From Clostridia bacterium (GTDB taxonomy: Bacteria; Bacillota; Clostridia; Oscillospirales; CAG-272): 37,683 nt of DNA. The stretch spans positions 1 through 37,683 of the forward strand of contig CAAFYZ010000033.1 in NCBI GenBank assembly GCA_900767415.1, given 5' to 3'. Made by a program: the position numbers and the translations under genes. This document shows positions 16,576 through 24,043 of the stretch, in pieces. Each line of letters starts with the position of its first letter. The stretch's first letter is position 1. The notes under the pieces were generated by a model. The model saw only the letters and a program-made list of their open reading frames with translations, searched no databases and had not been told where the DNA came from.

Positions 16576-17187
16576 TTATTTATCCGTCTTTTCTTCCGCG
16601 GGAAGCGGCTCGTTTTTCTCTTCTTTCGTCGAGACTGTCTTCCACATCGAAAGGTAGAAAGGCGTCAGAAGATTGGCGATTCCGTCAAAGACGAGAAGAC
16701 CGCCGAGAAGATACGCGAGCCATGTGCCGTTTTCGATACGGAAGCGGATCAGGGAGAAGCCGCCCGCGATCAGAACGAAGGAGAGCACAAGGATCACCCA
16801 CCAAAGGGAAGAGCGAAACCGCTTTGCCAGCACGGTGGACTGCAGTTTGAAAGAGGCGTCGATAATCAGAATCAGACCGAATGCCGCGACGATCGAGGCG
16901 ACGGCACTCTCTCTGCCGATGAGGGCGGCGACCCCGGCGAGCAGAGCGATGACGGCGAAAAGAATCCTGAAAAAGAAGGTTACGCCCCGTTTTTCTTTCG
17001 CGAGGGTCAGCACGGCGAACACCGCCGCGAAGAGAATCACCGTGACGCCGATCGCGATCGCGAGATAGTCGAGCGAGTCGGCGGAAAAACAGAAGAACGC
17101 CGCGGCGACCGCAAGATCGAAAAGAAAGAAAAGAAGATATCCGTAAGAGAAGGTTTTCACCTTGTGCAAAAATCCGTTCGGTTTCAT
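16576..17187 (-). CDS. DUF308-like membrane protein
   Basis: A 203-residue protein with about six hydrophobic segments in pairs and the repeated small-residue pattern (LLAGVAALIGRESAVASIVAAFGLILIID in the middle, LLGGLLVFDGIANLL near the end) that is usual in the HdeD/DUF308 family. The N-terminal segment is basic and the C-terminal tail is Glu/Lys-rich and cytoplasmic. AAAGGA lies before the ATG and a perfect promoter is upstream. It has the same length as the protein at 1737-2348 and may be a distant relative. HdeD is linked to acid stress in enterobacteria, but no function can be transferred. Confidence 0.8.
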   Translation of the reverse strand: MKPNGFLHKVKTFSYGYLLFFLFDLAVAAAFFCFSADSLDYLAIAIGVTVILFAAVFAVLTLAKEKRGVTFFFRILFAVIALLAGVAALIGRESAVASIVAAFGLILIIDASFKLQSTVLAKRFRSSLWWVILVLSFVLIAGGFSLIRFRIENGTWLAYLLGGLLVFDGIANLLTPFYLSMWKTVSTKEEKNEPLPAEEKTDK

Positions 17188-17235
17188 TTGCTTTGTCCTT
17201 TCGGAAAGATTTCGGGCAGGGTTGTCCGTTTTTTT

Positions 17236-17264
17236 ATTATACGACAGCCCGCGGAATTTGTCAA
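17236..17264 (-). promoter_or_regulatory. Consensus sigma-A promoter of the DUF308-like gene
   Basis: On the minus strand TTGACA (17264-17259), a 17-base spacer, TATAAT (17241-17236): perfect consensus. Confidence 0.9.
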
Positions 17265-17329
17265 TAGACGGGATATGACGAAGAGGTTTTTCTTTTTTTA
17301 CGAAAATTTGACGAAAAAATGTTTTGGGA

Positions 17330-17358
17330 TTGACTTTTCGCGCGCGACGCGCTATACT
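17330..17358 (+). promoter_or_regulatory. Sigma-A promoter of the MATE gene
   Basis: TTGACT (17330-17335), 17 bases, TATACT (17353-17358). The spacer contains an alternating GCGCGC run. The gene diverges from the DUF308-like gene. Confidence 0.82.
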
Positions 17359-17390
17359 ATGGGTACTTCATTCGCCGCAAAGGAGAAAAC

Positions 17391-18761
17391 ATGAAGCTCT
17401 GGAAACCGAAAGATATCGACGTGACGGGCGGACCGCTCTTTTCGTCGATCGTCCGTTACAGCATTCCCGTCATGCTCGCCACCTTTTTGCAGACGCTTTT
17501 CAATGCCGTGGACATCATGGTGCTCGGCAACATGGCGGATAAGGTCGCCGTCGCCTCGGTCGGTGCGACCTCCGTCATCGTCAGTCTGTGCGTCATGGCG
17601 TTCGTCGGTCTCTCCGCCGGTACGAGCATTCTTCTTTCCCGTTATTTCGGAGCGGGAAAAGAGGACTATGTGAAAAAGACGGTCGGCACCTCCCTTTGGT
17701 TCGCCTTCGGACTCGGGATTCTCCTGTCCGCCGTCGCGATCCCGCTTGCCACGCCCTTTCTCCGTCTTACTTCCTGCCCCGAGGAGTGTGTCGCCGCCGC
17801 GCGCCTTTATCTGGTGATCTATTTTTGCGCCATCCCGGCGATTATGCTCTATAACTTCGGCTCCGCGATTCTGAATTCCATCGGCGATACGCAACGTCCT
17901 CTTTTCTATCTTATAATTTCGGGCGTTACCAACGTGGTGCTGAATATTCTTCTCTGTCTGATCCTCACGGAAAAAGTCGCCGCCGTCGCGATAGCGACCT
18001 TTGCCTCTCAGCTGATCGGCGCGATCTGCGTTCTGATTCGTCTCGGGCACATTTCCGGCGCGTGCCATGTCAACTATCGGGAAGTGCCCTTCGACCGCCG
18101 CCTACTCGGCAAGATTCTGATTCACGGCGGTCCCTGTGCCTTCACCACGGCAATGTACCCACTCTCCAACCTGATGATTCAGTCGGCGATCAACCGTCTC
18201 GGTACCGCCGCCATGTCGGGCAACGTCGCGTCGGGTAGCATCGAGGGGTTCGTCAATGCATTTACCGGTGCTTTTGCCGTCTGTACGCTGACCTTCCTCG
18301 GGCAGAATCTCGGGCGGGAGAACAAAGAGCGCGTCTGGAAGACGTTGCTTTACTGCTCACTGCTCGCCGTCGGGCTCGGCACGTTGCTCGGACCCGGAAT
18401 CCGCTTTCTTTGCGGAGAAGAACTTCTCGCACTCTATATTCCCGGAGAGACGGACGCCATTGCGGCGGGCATAGTGCGCATGAATTATCTTCTGACGATT
18501 TATTTTATTCCCGCGCTCAACGGGGTGGCGCTTAATGCGCTGAAAGCATTCGGGTATTCTGCCCTCCCCGCACTCAACTCGTTTATCTCGGTGATTTTAT
18601 TCCGTATTTTCTGGATGGCAGTAATCTACCCGCCCGAGCAGACTCTCGAGAATCTCTATCTTTGCTACCCTTGGTCGTGGAGCATCACGTTGTTTGTGAA
18701 TCTTTTGATACTTGCCGTCGTCCTGATCCGATATAAAAAAGGAAAATTCAAAAGGATCTGA
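17391..18761 (+). CDS. MATE family efflux transporter
   Basis: A 456-residue protein with 12 hydrophobic helices in two similar halves, normal for MATE transporters. Typical segments are YSIPVMLATFLQTLFNAVDIMVLGN at the start (here the usual P-x-x-x-x-x-x-x-x-x-x-x-x-DxxxxG pattern), GLSAGTSILLSRYFGAG and, in the second half, FVNAFTGAFAVCTLTFLGQNLG. It exports a cationic drug or metabolite using Na+ or H+. AAGGAG precedes the ATG, and a strong hairpin follows. Substrate unknown. Single gene. Confidence 0.93.
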   Translation: MKLWKPKDIDVTGGPLFSSIVRYSIPVMLATFLQTLFNAVDIMVLGNMADKVAVASVGATSVIVSLCVMAFVGLSAGTSILLSRYFGAGKEDYVKKTVGTSLWFAFGLGILLSAVAIPLATPFLRLTSCPEECVAAARLYLVIYFCAIPAIMLYNFGSAILNSIGDTQRPLFYLIISGVTNVVLNILLCLILTEKVAAVAIATFASQLIGAICVLIRLGHISGACHVNYREVPFDRRLLGKILIHGGPCAFTTAMYPLSNLMIQSAINRLGTAAMSGNVASGSIEGFVNAFTGAFAVCTLTFLGQNLGRENKERVWKTLLYCSLLAVGLGTLLGPGIRFLCGEELLALYIPGETDAIAAGIVRMNYLLTIYFIPALNGVALNALKAFGYSALPALNSFISVILFRIFWMAVIYPPEQTLENLYLCYPWSWSITLFVNLLILAVVLIRYKKGKFKRI

Positions 18762-18783
18762 CCTTTATAAAAAGGGAGAGTTC

Positions 18784-18826
18784 AAAAGGCGTCCCTGCCG
18801 CGTTTTGCGGCAGGGACGCCTTTTTT
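18784..18826. terminator. Bidirectional intrinsic terminator
   Basis: An 18-bp inverted repeat (AAAAGGCGTCCCTGCCGC and complement) is followed by TTTTTT and preceded by an A run, between the converging MATE and ppa genes. Confidence 0.93.
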
Positions 18827-18839
18827 AAGACGGGGCACG

Positions 18840-19379
18840 TTATTCGGTCTTCCCGTCGAACTTTTTATGATATCCTTCGATACAATAGCGGATAATATCG
18901 ACTGCCTCTTCGCGGCCGCCGACGTCGTCGACCACCGTCGCTTTTCCTTCGAGCTGTTTGTATACCGAGAAGAAGTGACAGAGCTCGTCGAAAATATGCC
19001 GCGGCAACTCGGAAATATCGCGGTAGGGGGTATAGGTCGGATCGCCGAAGGGAATGGCAATGATCTTTTCATCCCGCATACCGCCGTCTTCCATACGCAT
19101 GACGCCGATGGGATAACAGCGGACGAGCGTCAGAGGGTCGATAGATTCCGAGCAGAGGATCAGCACATCAAGCGGGTCGCCGTCGTCTGCATAGGTGCGG
19201 GGGATAAATCCGTAATTCATCGGGTAATGCGTCGCGGTGTAAAGCACGCGGTCGAGGATCAGCATCCCCGTCGGTTTGTCAAGCTCGTATTTTTTCTTAC
19301 TGCCTTTGGTGATCTCCACCACGGCGATGAAGTCGGTCGGGCGAACTCTCGCCTCGTCAATATCGCGCCAGATATTCAT
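18840..19379 (-). CDS. ppa: Inorganic pyrophosphatase, family I
   Basis: A 179-residue soluble pyrophosphatase. The metal site DGDPLDVLIL is the family I signature; KKKYELDKPTGML, YPMNYGFIPRTY and the later FGDPTYTPYRDISELP segments are also typical. It hydrolyses PPi and pulls biosynthetic reactions forward. GGAAGGAAG precedes the ATG. It has its own promoter and diverges from the FucO-type gene. Confidence 0.96.
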   Translation of the reverse strand: MNIWRDIDEARVRPTDFIAVVEITKGSKKKYELDKPTGMLILDRVLYTATHYPMNYGFIPRTYADDGDPLDVLILCSESIDPLTLVRCYPIGVMRMEDGGMRDEKIIAIPFGDPTYTPYRDISELPRHIFDELCHFFSVYKQLEGKATVVDDVGGREEAVDIIRYCIEGYHKKFDGKTE

Positions 19380-19415
19380 TCTTTTTCTTCCTTCCGTATC
19401 AATCTTTCCGTTTTC

Positions 19416-19444
19416 ATTTTACACGATATTCCCGCCGCTGTCAA
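19416..19444 (-). promoter_or_regulatory. Sigma-A promoter of ppa
   Basis: Minus strand TTGACA (19444-19439), a 17-base spacer, TAAAAT (19421-19416). Confidence 0.85.
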
Positions 19445-19479
19445 CAAAAGATTTTTTTGTGGGAGAGAAAATTTTCGTA

Positions 19480-19497
19480 TTGACAAAAAATTCACAA
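19480..19497 (+). promoter_or_regulatory. Candidate Rex operator upstream of the FucO-type gene
   Basis: TTGACAAAAAATTCACAA has the 7-4-7 layout of Rex operators. The right half TTCACAA is identical to the half-site of the Streptomyces-type operator (TTGTGAA-N4-TTCACAA) and one base from the Firmicutes form TTAACAA; the left half TTGACAA keeps five of seven. It lies upstream of the extended -10 at 19537. A simple -35 hexamer (TTGACA) is embedded, so coincidence is possible. Confidence 0.4.
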
Positions 19498-19536
19498 TTT
19501 GTTTTCATCCGTTGTGCAGATAAAGAAAAGAAAATA

Positions 19537-19545
19537 TGGCATAAT
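19537..19545 (+). promoter_or_regulatory. Candidate extended -10 promoter of the FucO-type gene
   Basis: TGGCATAAT carries TGn and a five-of-six -10 hexamer. No good -35 is spaced correctly. A leader of about 58 bases with a small hairpin (CGGAGT...ACTCTCCG, 19550-19571) would follow. Confidence 0.45.
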
Positions 19546-19609
19546 CGAATCGGAGTGAAAAAGACTCTCCGAAATTTTGCCCTATGGCGGAAAGTGATGC
19601 GTATTTAGT

Positions 19610-20758
19610 ATGGCTAACAGATTTATCCTTAATGAAACCTCTTATTTCGGCGCCGGCGCAAGACGAGAGATCGCGGGAGAGATTAAAAGACGCGGTTATC
19701 GCAAGGCACTGGTCGTTGCCGACCACGACCTTCTGAAATTCGGTACCGTCGACCTCGTGACGAAGGAACTCGGCGATACTCCCTATGAGATTTTCTCGGA
19801 TTTCAAAGCCAATCCCACGGTAAAGAACGTGAAGGCGGGCGTTGCCGCATTCCTCGCGTCGGGTGCGGATTTTGTCATTGCGATCGGCGGCGGTTCTGCC
19901 ATCGATACGTCGAAGGGCATCGCCATCGTGGCGAATAACCCCGAGTTTGCCGACATCGTCTCTCTGGAAGGCGTTGCCGATACCAAGAAAAAGTGCGTTC
20001 CGATCATCGCACTGCCCACCACCGCAGGTACTGCGGCGGAGGTTACGATCAACTATGTCATCACCGACGAAGAGACCGGACGTAAGATGGTCTGCGTCGA
20101 CCCGAACGACATTCCCACCCTTGCGATCGTCGATGCCGAATTGATGGCGACGATGCCGAAGGGACTGACCGCCGCTACCGGTATGGATGCTCTCACCCAC
20201 GCGATCGAGGGCTACATCACCAAGGGCGCATGGGCGCTTTCGGATATGTTCGAGATTCAGGCGATCAAATGGATCTCCGAGAACCTTCGTGCCGCGACCG
20301 AAAACGGCAAGGATATGACCGCGAGAGAGAATATGGCTCTTGCCCAGTATGTTGCCGGCATGGCATTCTCGAACGTCGGACTCGGCTGTGTCCACTCGAT
20401 GGCGCATCCGCTCGGCGCAAGATTCGATATCCCGCACGGCGTAGCGAACGCTCTGCTTCTCCCGATCGTCATGGAATACAACCTTCCCGCCGCCGTGAAG
20501 AAGTACGGTGACATCGCCCGCGCGATGGGTGTCGATACCACCGGTATGACCGATGAAGAGGCGGCACGCGCCGCGGTCGCCGCTGTCAAGCGTCTTTCTT
20601 TGGACCTTCACATTCCGCAGACCCTCCGCGAGATCAACATTCCCGCAGATGCTCTCGAGCAGCTGTCGAAGGACGCGTTCGCCGATGTCTGCACGGGTGG
20701 CAACCCGCGCGAGATCACCGAGGCGGATATCCTCGAACTCTATAAGATCGCATACTGA
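19610..20758 (+). CDS. fucO: Iron-containing alcohol dehydrogenase, lactaldehyde reductase (FucO) type
   Basis: A 382-residue group III alcohol dehydrogenase. The start MANRFILNETSYFGAGA, the LEGVADTKKKCVPIIALPTTAGTA segment region and the end CTGGNPREIT match FucO closely. NAD-binding GGGSAIDTSKG is at about 93-103; predicted iron ligands are Asp193, His197, His262 and His276. FucO reduces lactaldehyde to 1,2-propanediol with NADH. No fucose or rhamnose genes are beside it, so it may serve general aldehyde reduction in fermentation. There is no clear ribosome site at a normal distance before the ATG (the nearest G-rich stretch is more than 12 bases away), which is odd for this genome. Confidence 0.93.
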   Translation: MANRFILNETSYFGAGARREIAGEIKRRGYRKALVVADHDLLKFGTVDLVTKELGDTPYEIFSDFKANPTVKNVKAGVAAFLASGADFVIAIGGGSAIDTSKGIAIVANNPEFADIVSLEGVADTKKKCVPIIALPTTAGTAAEVTINYVITDEETGRKMVCVDPNDIPTLAIVDAELMATMPKGLTAATGMDALTHAIEGYITKGAWALSDMFEIQAIKWISENLRAATENGKDMTARENMALAQYVAGMAFSNVGLGCVHSMAHPLGARFDIPHGVANALLLPIVMEYNLPAAVKKYGDIARAMGVDTTGMTDEEAARAAVAAVKRLSLDLHIPQTLREINIPADALEQLSKDAFADVCTGGNPREITEADILELYKIAY

Positions 20759-20774
20759 GAAAACGATCCGCTAT

Positions 20775-20817
20775 AAAAAACACCCGCCGCTCCCGAAAGG
20801 AGCGGCGGGTGTTTTTT
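20775..20817. terminator. Bidirectional intrinsic terminator
   Basis: A stem of 13 GC-rich base pairs (CACCCGCCGCTCC and complement) is extended by A6/T6 and ends in T7. It lies between the converging FucO-type and aminotransferase genes. Confidence 0.94.
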
Positions 20818-20853
20818 TGCTTTTATTGTAAAGATAGAATTACAAAACAAACC

Positions 20854-22026
20854 TTATTTCAGCGTTTCGAGGAACTCTCCGATTCTTGAAAGTGCCTCTT
20901 TGATATGCGGGACGGAATAGCAATAGGACGCGCGGACAAAGCCCTCGCCCCCTTCGCCGAAGGCGGTCCCCGGGACGATCGCTACCCGCTTTTCGTGCAG
21001 GAGACGCTCGCAGAACTCCTCGCTCGAAAGTCCCGTCGGACGAATGTCGGGGAAGGCGTAGAACGCACCCTTCGGCATACGGCAGGGAAGACCGAGGTCA
21101 CGGAATCCTTTGACGATGATACGGCGACGAATATCGTATTCTTCTTTCATGCGTTCGACCTCCGCGTCGCAGGAGCGCAGGGCTTCGACGGCGGCGCTCT
21201 GTGAGGTCGTGGGGGCACACATGATGGCATATTGATGGATCTTCGTCATCTGGTCGATCAGCGGTTTCGGCGCGCAGGCGTATCCGAGCCGCCAGCCGGT
21301 CATGGAGAACGTCTTGGAGAATCCGTTCACCGTTACCGTCCGTTCCTTCATATCGGGCAGAGAGGCAAAAGAGACGTGCGGCGTGTCCGAAAAGGTCAGC
21401 TCGGCATAAATTTCGTCCGAGATGACCGCGATGTCGGTGTCTTTCAGTACTTCGGCGATCGCTTCGAGATCCGCCCGTTCCATGACGGCACCCGTCGGAT
21501 TGGACGGATAGGGGAGAATCAGTTCCTTGGTCTTTTCCGTGATTTTTTCGCGCAGGGCGGCGGCTGTCACTTTGAAGTCATCTTCCGGGCGCGTCGTGAG
21601 GATCACCGGGACGCCGCCCGCGAGTTTTGTGATCGGCTCGTAGCAGACGTAGCTCGGTTGCGGAATGATGATCTCGTCTCCGGGATTTACGACGGCGCGG
21701 ATTGCGGCGTCGATCGCCTCGCTCCCTCCGACCGTGATCAGGACTTCTGTGGCAGGATCGTAAGAGATCGCATATTTTCTTTTAGTGTAGCGGGCGATTT
21801 CCTCGCGCAGGGGGAGGAGTCCGCGGTTGGAGGTATAGCGGGTGCTCCCGTGTTCGAGAGAGCGGATCCCCGCCGCGCGGATCTGCCACGGCGTGGGAAA
21901 ATCCGGTTCTCCGACGCCGAGGGAGATGACGTTTTCCATCGTGTTCGCCACGTCGAAAAAGCGGCGGATTCCCGACGGTTTCAGCCCGACGACGGTTTTC
22001 GAGAGGATGTGTCCGTAGTCGATCAT
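20854..22026 (-). CDS. Class I PLP-dependent aminotransferase (alanine/aspartate type)
   Basis: A 390-residue fold-type I aminotransferase of the AspC/AlaT/PatA branch. It has ISLGVGEPDFPTP near the start, YTSNRGLLPLRE, the YPSNPTGA loop (Asn176), SDEIYAEL (Asp204, Tyr207) and the PLP lysine 238 in NGFSKTFSMTGWRLGY, with Arg246 binding phosphate. It transfers an amino group between an amino acid and a 2-oxo acid; exact substrate is not fixed by sequence. Start overlaps the lrp stop as ATGA, so both are made from one mRNA. The upstream T-box with an apparent Ala specifier suggests alanine metabolism. Confidence 0.92.
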   Translation of the reverse strand: MIDYGHILSKTVVGLKPSGIRRFFDVANTMENVISLGVGEPDFPTPWQIRAAGIRSLEHGSTRYTSNRGLLPLREEIARYTKRKYAISYDPATEVLITVGGSEAIDAAIRAVVNPGDEIIIPQPSYVCYEPITKLAGGVPVILTTRPEDDFKVTAAALREKITEKTKELILPYPSNPTGAVMERADLEAIAEVLKDTDIAVISDEIYAELTFSDTPHVSFASLPDMKERTVTVNGFSKTFSMTGWRLGYACAPKPLIDQMTKIHQYAIMCAPTTSQSAAVEALRSCDAEVERMKEEYDIRRRIIVKGFRDLGLPCRMPKGAFYAFPDIRPTGLSSEEFCERLLHEKRVAIVPGTAFGEGGEGFVRASYCYSVPHIKEALSRIGEFLETLK

Positions 22027-22505
22027 AAGGATACCGCGCCCCGCTCGTCCGCTTCTTCGGGAAGAAGTTCCACGTCGAATTCCTTATAGCGTCGCATGAC
22101 GAATTGCGTCGCCGTCGAGGTGACGGAATCGATGACGGCAAGCTCTTTGGAAACAAAAGTTGACACTTCGCGGAAAGTTTTGCCCTTTACCACGACGTTC
22201 AGGTCGTAGGCACCCGACATCAGACTGACCGACTCCACCTCCGGATATTTGGCGATTCTCGCCGCCACTTCTTCAAAGCCGCACCCCGCCTTCGGCGTTA
22301 CTTTCAGTTCGATGATCGCACTGACGCGGTCGGTCGCCACCTTCTCCCAGTCGATGACGCCCTTGTACCCGCGGATAATGCCGGCACGCTCCATCTCGGA
22401 GATTTCGCGCTTTACCTCCTCTTCGCCAAGTCCCGTTACCGTCGCAAGATCCGCGACGCTCATGCGGGCGTCTTTTTCCAGCAGTTTCAGAATTTTCAGA
22501 TTCAT
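22023..22505 (-). CDS. Lrp/AsnC family transcriptional regulator
   Basis: A 160-residue Lrp-type regulator: N-terminal helix-turn-helix (about 1-60; MNLKILKLLEKDARMSVADL then GLGEEEVKREISEMERAGIIRGY) and a C-terminal RAM/AsnC effector domain (about 65-145; GCGFEEVAARIAKYPEVESV then GAYDLNVVV). Such proteins sense amino acids and control their metabolism. Start at 22505 was chosen because GGAGG lies nine bases upstream; the frame open upstream runs through the T-box leader and is not coding. It forms an operon with the aminotransferase, and probably controls it or itself. Confidence 0.93.
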   Translation of the reverse strand: MNLKILKLLEKDARMSVADLATVTGLGEEEVKREISEMERAGIIRGYKGVIDWEKVATDRVSAIIELKVTPKAGCGFEEVAARIAKYPEVESVSLMSGAYDLNVVVKGKTFREVSTFVSKELAVIDSVTSTATQFVMRRYKEFDVELLPEEADERGAVSL

Positions 22506-22533
22506 GGGAAGTTTCCTCCGTCCGTAAGAAAAT

Positions 22534-22797
22534 AAAAAAAGCCCGCAGACCGCCGAAAAAGCGATCCTCGGACGAAATACCGTGTTACCACCGAGGTTTT
22601 GACCCTCCCTCACGGGCGGATCCTCAAAGAGTTACCGTAGATAACTCCGTCCGATAACGGGGACACCGCCGACGGTTACCGCATTGCGTTCCCGCGGGAC
22701 TCCGAGGGCTGCGTTCACGGTATCGTAGGAGGGGCTTGCACCGACCGCCCGTTCTCTGTGTCCTTCCGGATTCCGTTACTCTTCCTCATCACAGTTT
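22534..22797 (-). promoter_or_regulatory. T-box riboswitch (apparent alanine specifier GCA)
   Basis: On the minus strand this leader has the parts of a T-box. The T-box core GGTGGTAACACGG is at 22592-22580. A terminator hairpin follows (arms 22573-22561 and 22555-22541, loop of five T) and ends in T7 at 22540-22534. Stem I carries the distal element GGTGCAAGCC at 22741-22732. In the predicted specifier loop, GAAC-GCA-GCCCTC-GGAG places the codon GCA at 22712-22710, six bases before GGAG as in known T-boxes. Uncharged tRNA-Ala would then stabilise the antiterminator and switch on lrp and the aminotransferase. The T-box itself is well supported; the specifier is inference. Confidence 0.88.
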
Positions 22798-22803
22798 TTC
22801 TTT

Positions 22804-22832
22804 ATTATACAGAACTTTTACCCGTTTGTCAA
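22804..22832 (-). promoter_or_regulatory. Consensus sigma-A promoter of the T-box-lrp operon
   Basis: Minus strand TTGACA (22832-22827), a 17-base spacer, TATAAT (22809-22804): perfect consensus. Transcription would start near 22797. Confidence 0.92.
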
Positions 22833-22869
22833 GTCCTTTGATAAAATCTCTGCCGCGGAGGAAATTTTC

Positions 22870-23823
22870 ATGATCGTCGTCGATCTCCATGCCGACAGCG
22901 TCGCGCGGTGCGACACGCTCGGACTGCCCTTTTCCGCCCGCTATAACCGATCGGAAAAATATCCGCATCTTCAGGTTGCCGCCGCCTTTGTGGGGAGCGG
23001 GCGCACACCCCTCGCCCTGCGCCGTGCGCGTCTTTTTTCCATGCTCGATACGCTCGACCGCATAGCGGGAGAAGAGATGTTTTTGCGCATCCGCACGGCG
23101 ACGGATCTTTCCGACTTCCGTCGCACGGGCGGCAGGGCACTTCTTTACGGCGTCGAGGGCGGTGGCTTTTTTCCTGCGGATCTGCCGACCCTTTTTGCCC
23201 GCGGCGTGCGGATTCTTTCCCTCGTCTGGGACAAGGGAGAGTACGGCTCTTCTTCCCGCGAGAGCGGGACGGCGGCGGACGGAGGGTTTTCGCCTGCGGG
23301 GCGTGCCGCTTTGCGCGAATGTGAACGCCTCGGAATTCTGCCCGACCTCTCCCATGCCTCCGACCGTGCTTTCTTTCAGGCGGCAGAGGAGACTTCGGGA
23401 CCTCTGCTCGCCACGCATTCGGACTTTCGCGCCCTCTGTCCCCACCCGCGCAATCTCACGGCGGAGATGGCGACGCTCATCGCCTCGCGCGGCGGACTCA
23501 TCGGACTGAATCTCTATCCGCCCTTCCTTCGCTTTCGCGGCACGGCAACCCTCGACGATCTTCTTCGTCATGCCGATTACGGACTTTCTCTCGTGGGGGA
23601 ACGCACCCTTGCCCTCGGCTTCGACATCGACGGCACGGAGGGCGTCTATCCCGCGGGATGTTCTTTCTCGGAGAGCATCCACGACCGCGTCGCGGATTTC
23701 TTCCTTTCTTATTATTCCGCCCGCACCGTGGAACGCCTTCTCGGCGAAAACGCGGCGGACTTTTTCGGGCAACATCTTCCGAAGGGCGGGGAAGGAGGGG
23801 AAAACGGAAGCCGCGGGCAATGA
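22870..23823 (+). CDS. Membrane-dipeptidase family (peptidase M19) protein
   Basis: A 317-residue metal-dependent dipeptidase of the amidohydrolase fold. Ligand motifs are visible: VDLHADSV (HxD) at the start, YGVEGGG with the bridging Glu, LSHASD, ATHSDFRAL and the late GFDIDGTEG. These match M19 dipeptidases, which cleave dipeptides, often with D-residues at the C-terminus. No signal peptide, so it is cytoplasmic. GGAGG lies eight bases before the ATG. The C-terminal tail is Gly/Glu-rich. It diverges from the T-box operon; a TGATAAAAT extended -10 at 22838-22846 could drive it. It is alone in its unit. Confidence 0.92.
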   Translation: MIVVDLHADSVARCDTLGLPFSARYNRSEKYPHLQVAAAFVGSGRTPLALRRARLFSMLDTLDRIAGEEMFLRIRTATDLSDFRRTGGRALLYGVEGGGFFPADLPTLFARGVRILSLVWDKGEYGSSSRESGTAADGGFSPAGRAALRECERLGILPDLSHASDRAFFQAAEETSGPLLATHSDFRALCPHPRNLTAEMATLIASRGGLIGLNLYPPFLRFRGTATLDDLLRHADYGLSLVGERTLALGFDIDGTEGVYPAGCSFSESIHDRVADFFLSYYSARTVERLLGENAADFFGQHLPKGGEGGENGSRGQ

Positions 23824-23876
23824 GAAAAAGCACGAAAAGACGGCGGATCGCCCCTCTCCCGGAGCCGGATAAACCC

Positions 23877-23920
23877 TCCGACGAAATCCCGTGAAACCCC
23901 GTCGGATCCCGCCTCTTTTT
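23877..23920 (+). terminator. Probable terminator after the dipeptidase gene
   Basis: TCCGACG (23877-23883) pairs with CGTCGGA (23900-23906), followed by a T-rich run at 23914-23921. The T run is offset by several bases, so efficiency is uncertain. Confidence 0.55.
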
Positions 23921-23934
23921 TATCGGGATGTGTT

Positions 23935-23984
23935 ATATCGATACATACAATACCGATATGCAAAATTCGCTATTGCAAAATCCG
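23935..23984 (+). promoter_or_regulatory. Repeat cluster upstream of the second rex operon, possible operator
   Basis: ATATCG (23935-23940) and CGATAT (23954-23959) form an inverted repeat with a 13-base centre, and TGCAAAATTCG (23959-23969) recurs as TGCAAAATCCG (23974-23984) with a 15-base period. The second copy overlaps the -35 element. No classical TTGTTAA-N4-TTAACAA Rex site is seen here. Confidence 0.4.
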
Positions 23985-24001
23985 TCGGAATCTGTTATAC
24001 T
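23973..24001 (+). promoter_or_regulatory. Promoter of the rex2-adhE operon
   Basis: TTGCAA (23973-23978), 17 bases, TATACT (23996-24001). It lies 42 bases before the start codon. Confidence 0.75.
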
Positions 24002-24043
24002 ATACACGACGAAGAAAGAAAGCGGAGAAAAGGAGGGCGTCGC

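Noticed and set aside
22506..22613. N-terminal extension of the Lrp protein into the leader
   Set aside because: The sequence is the T-box antiterminator and terminator; GGAGG supports the start at 22505.
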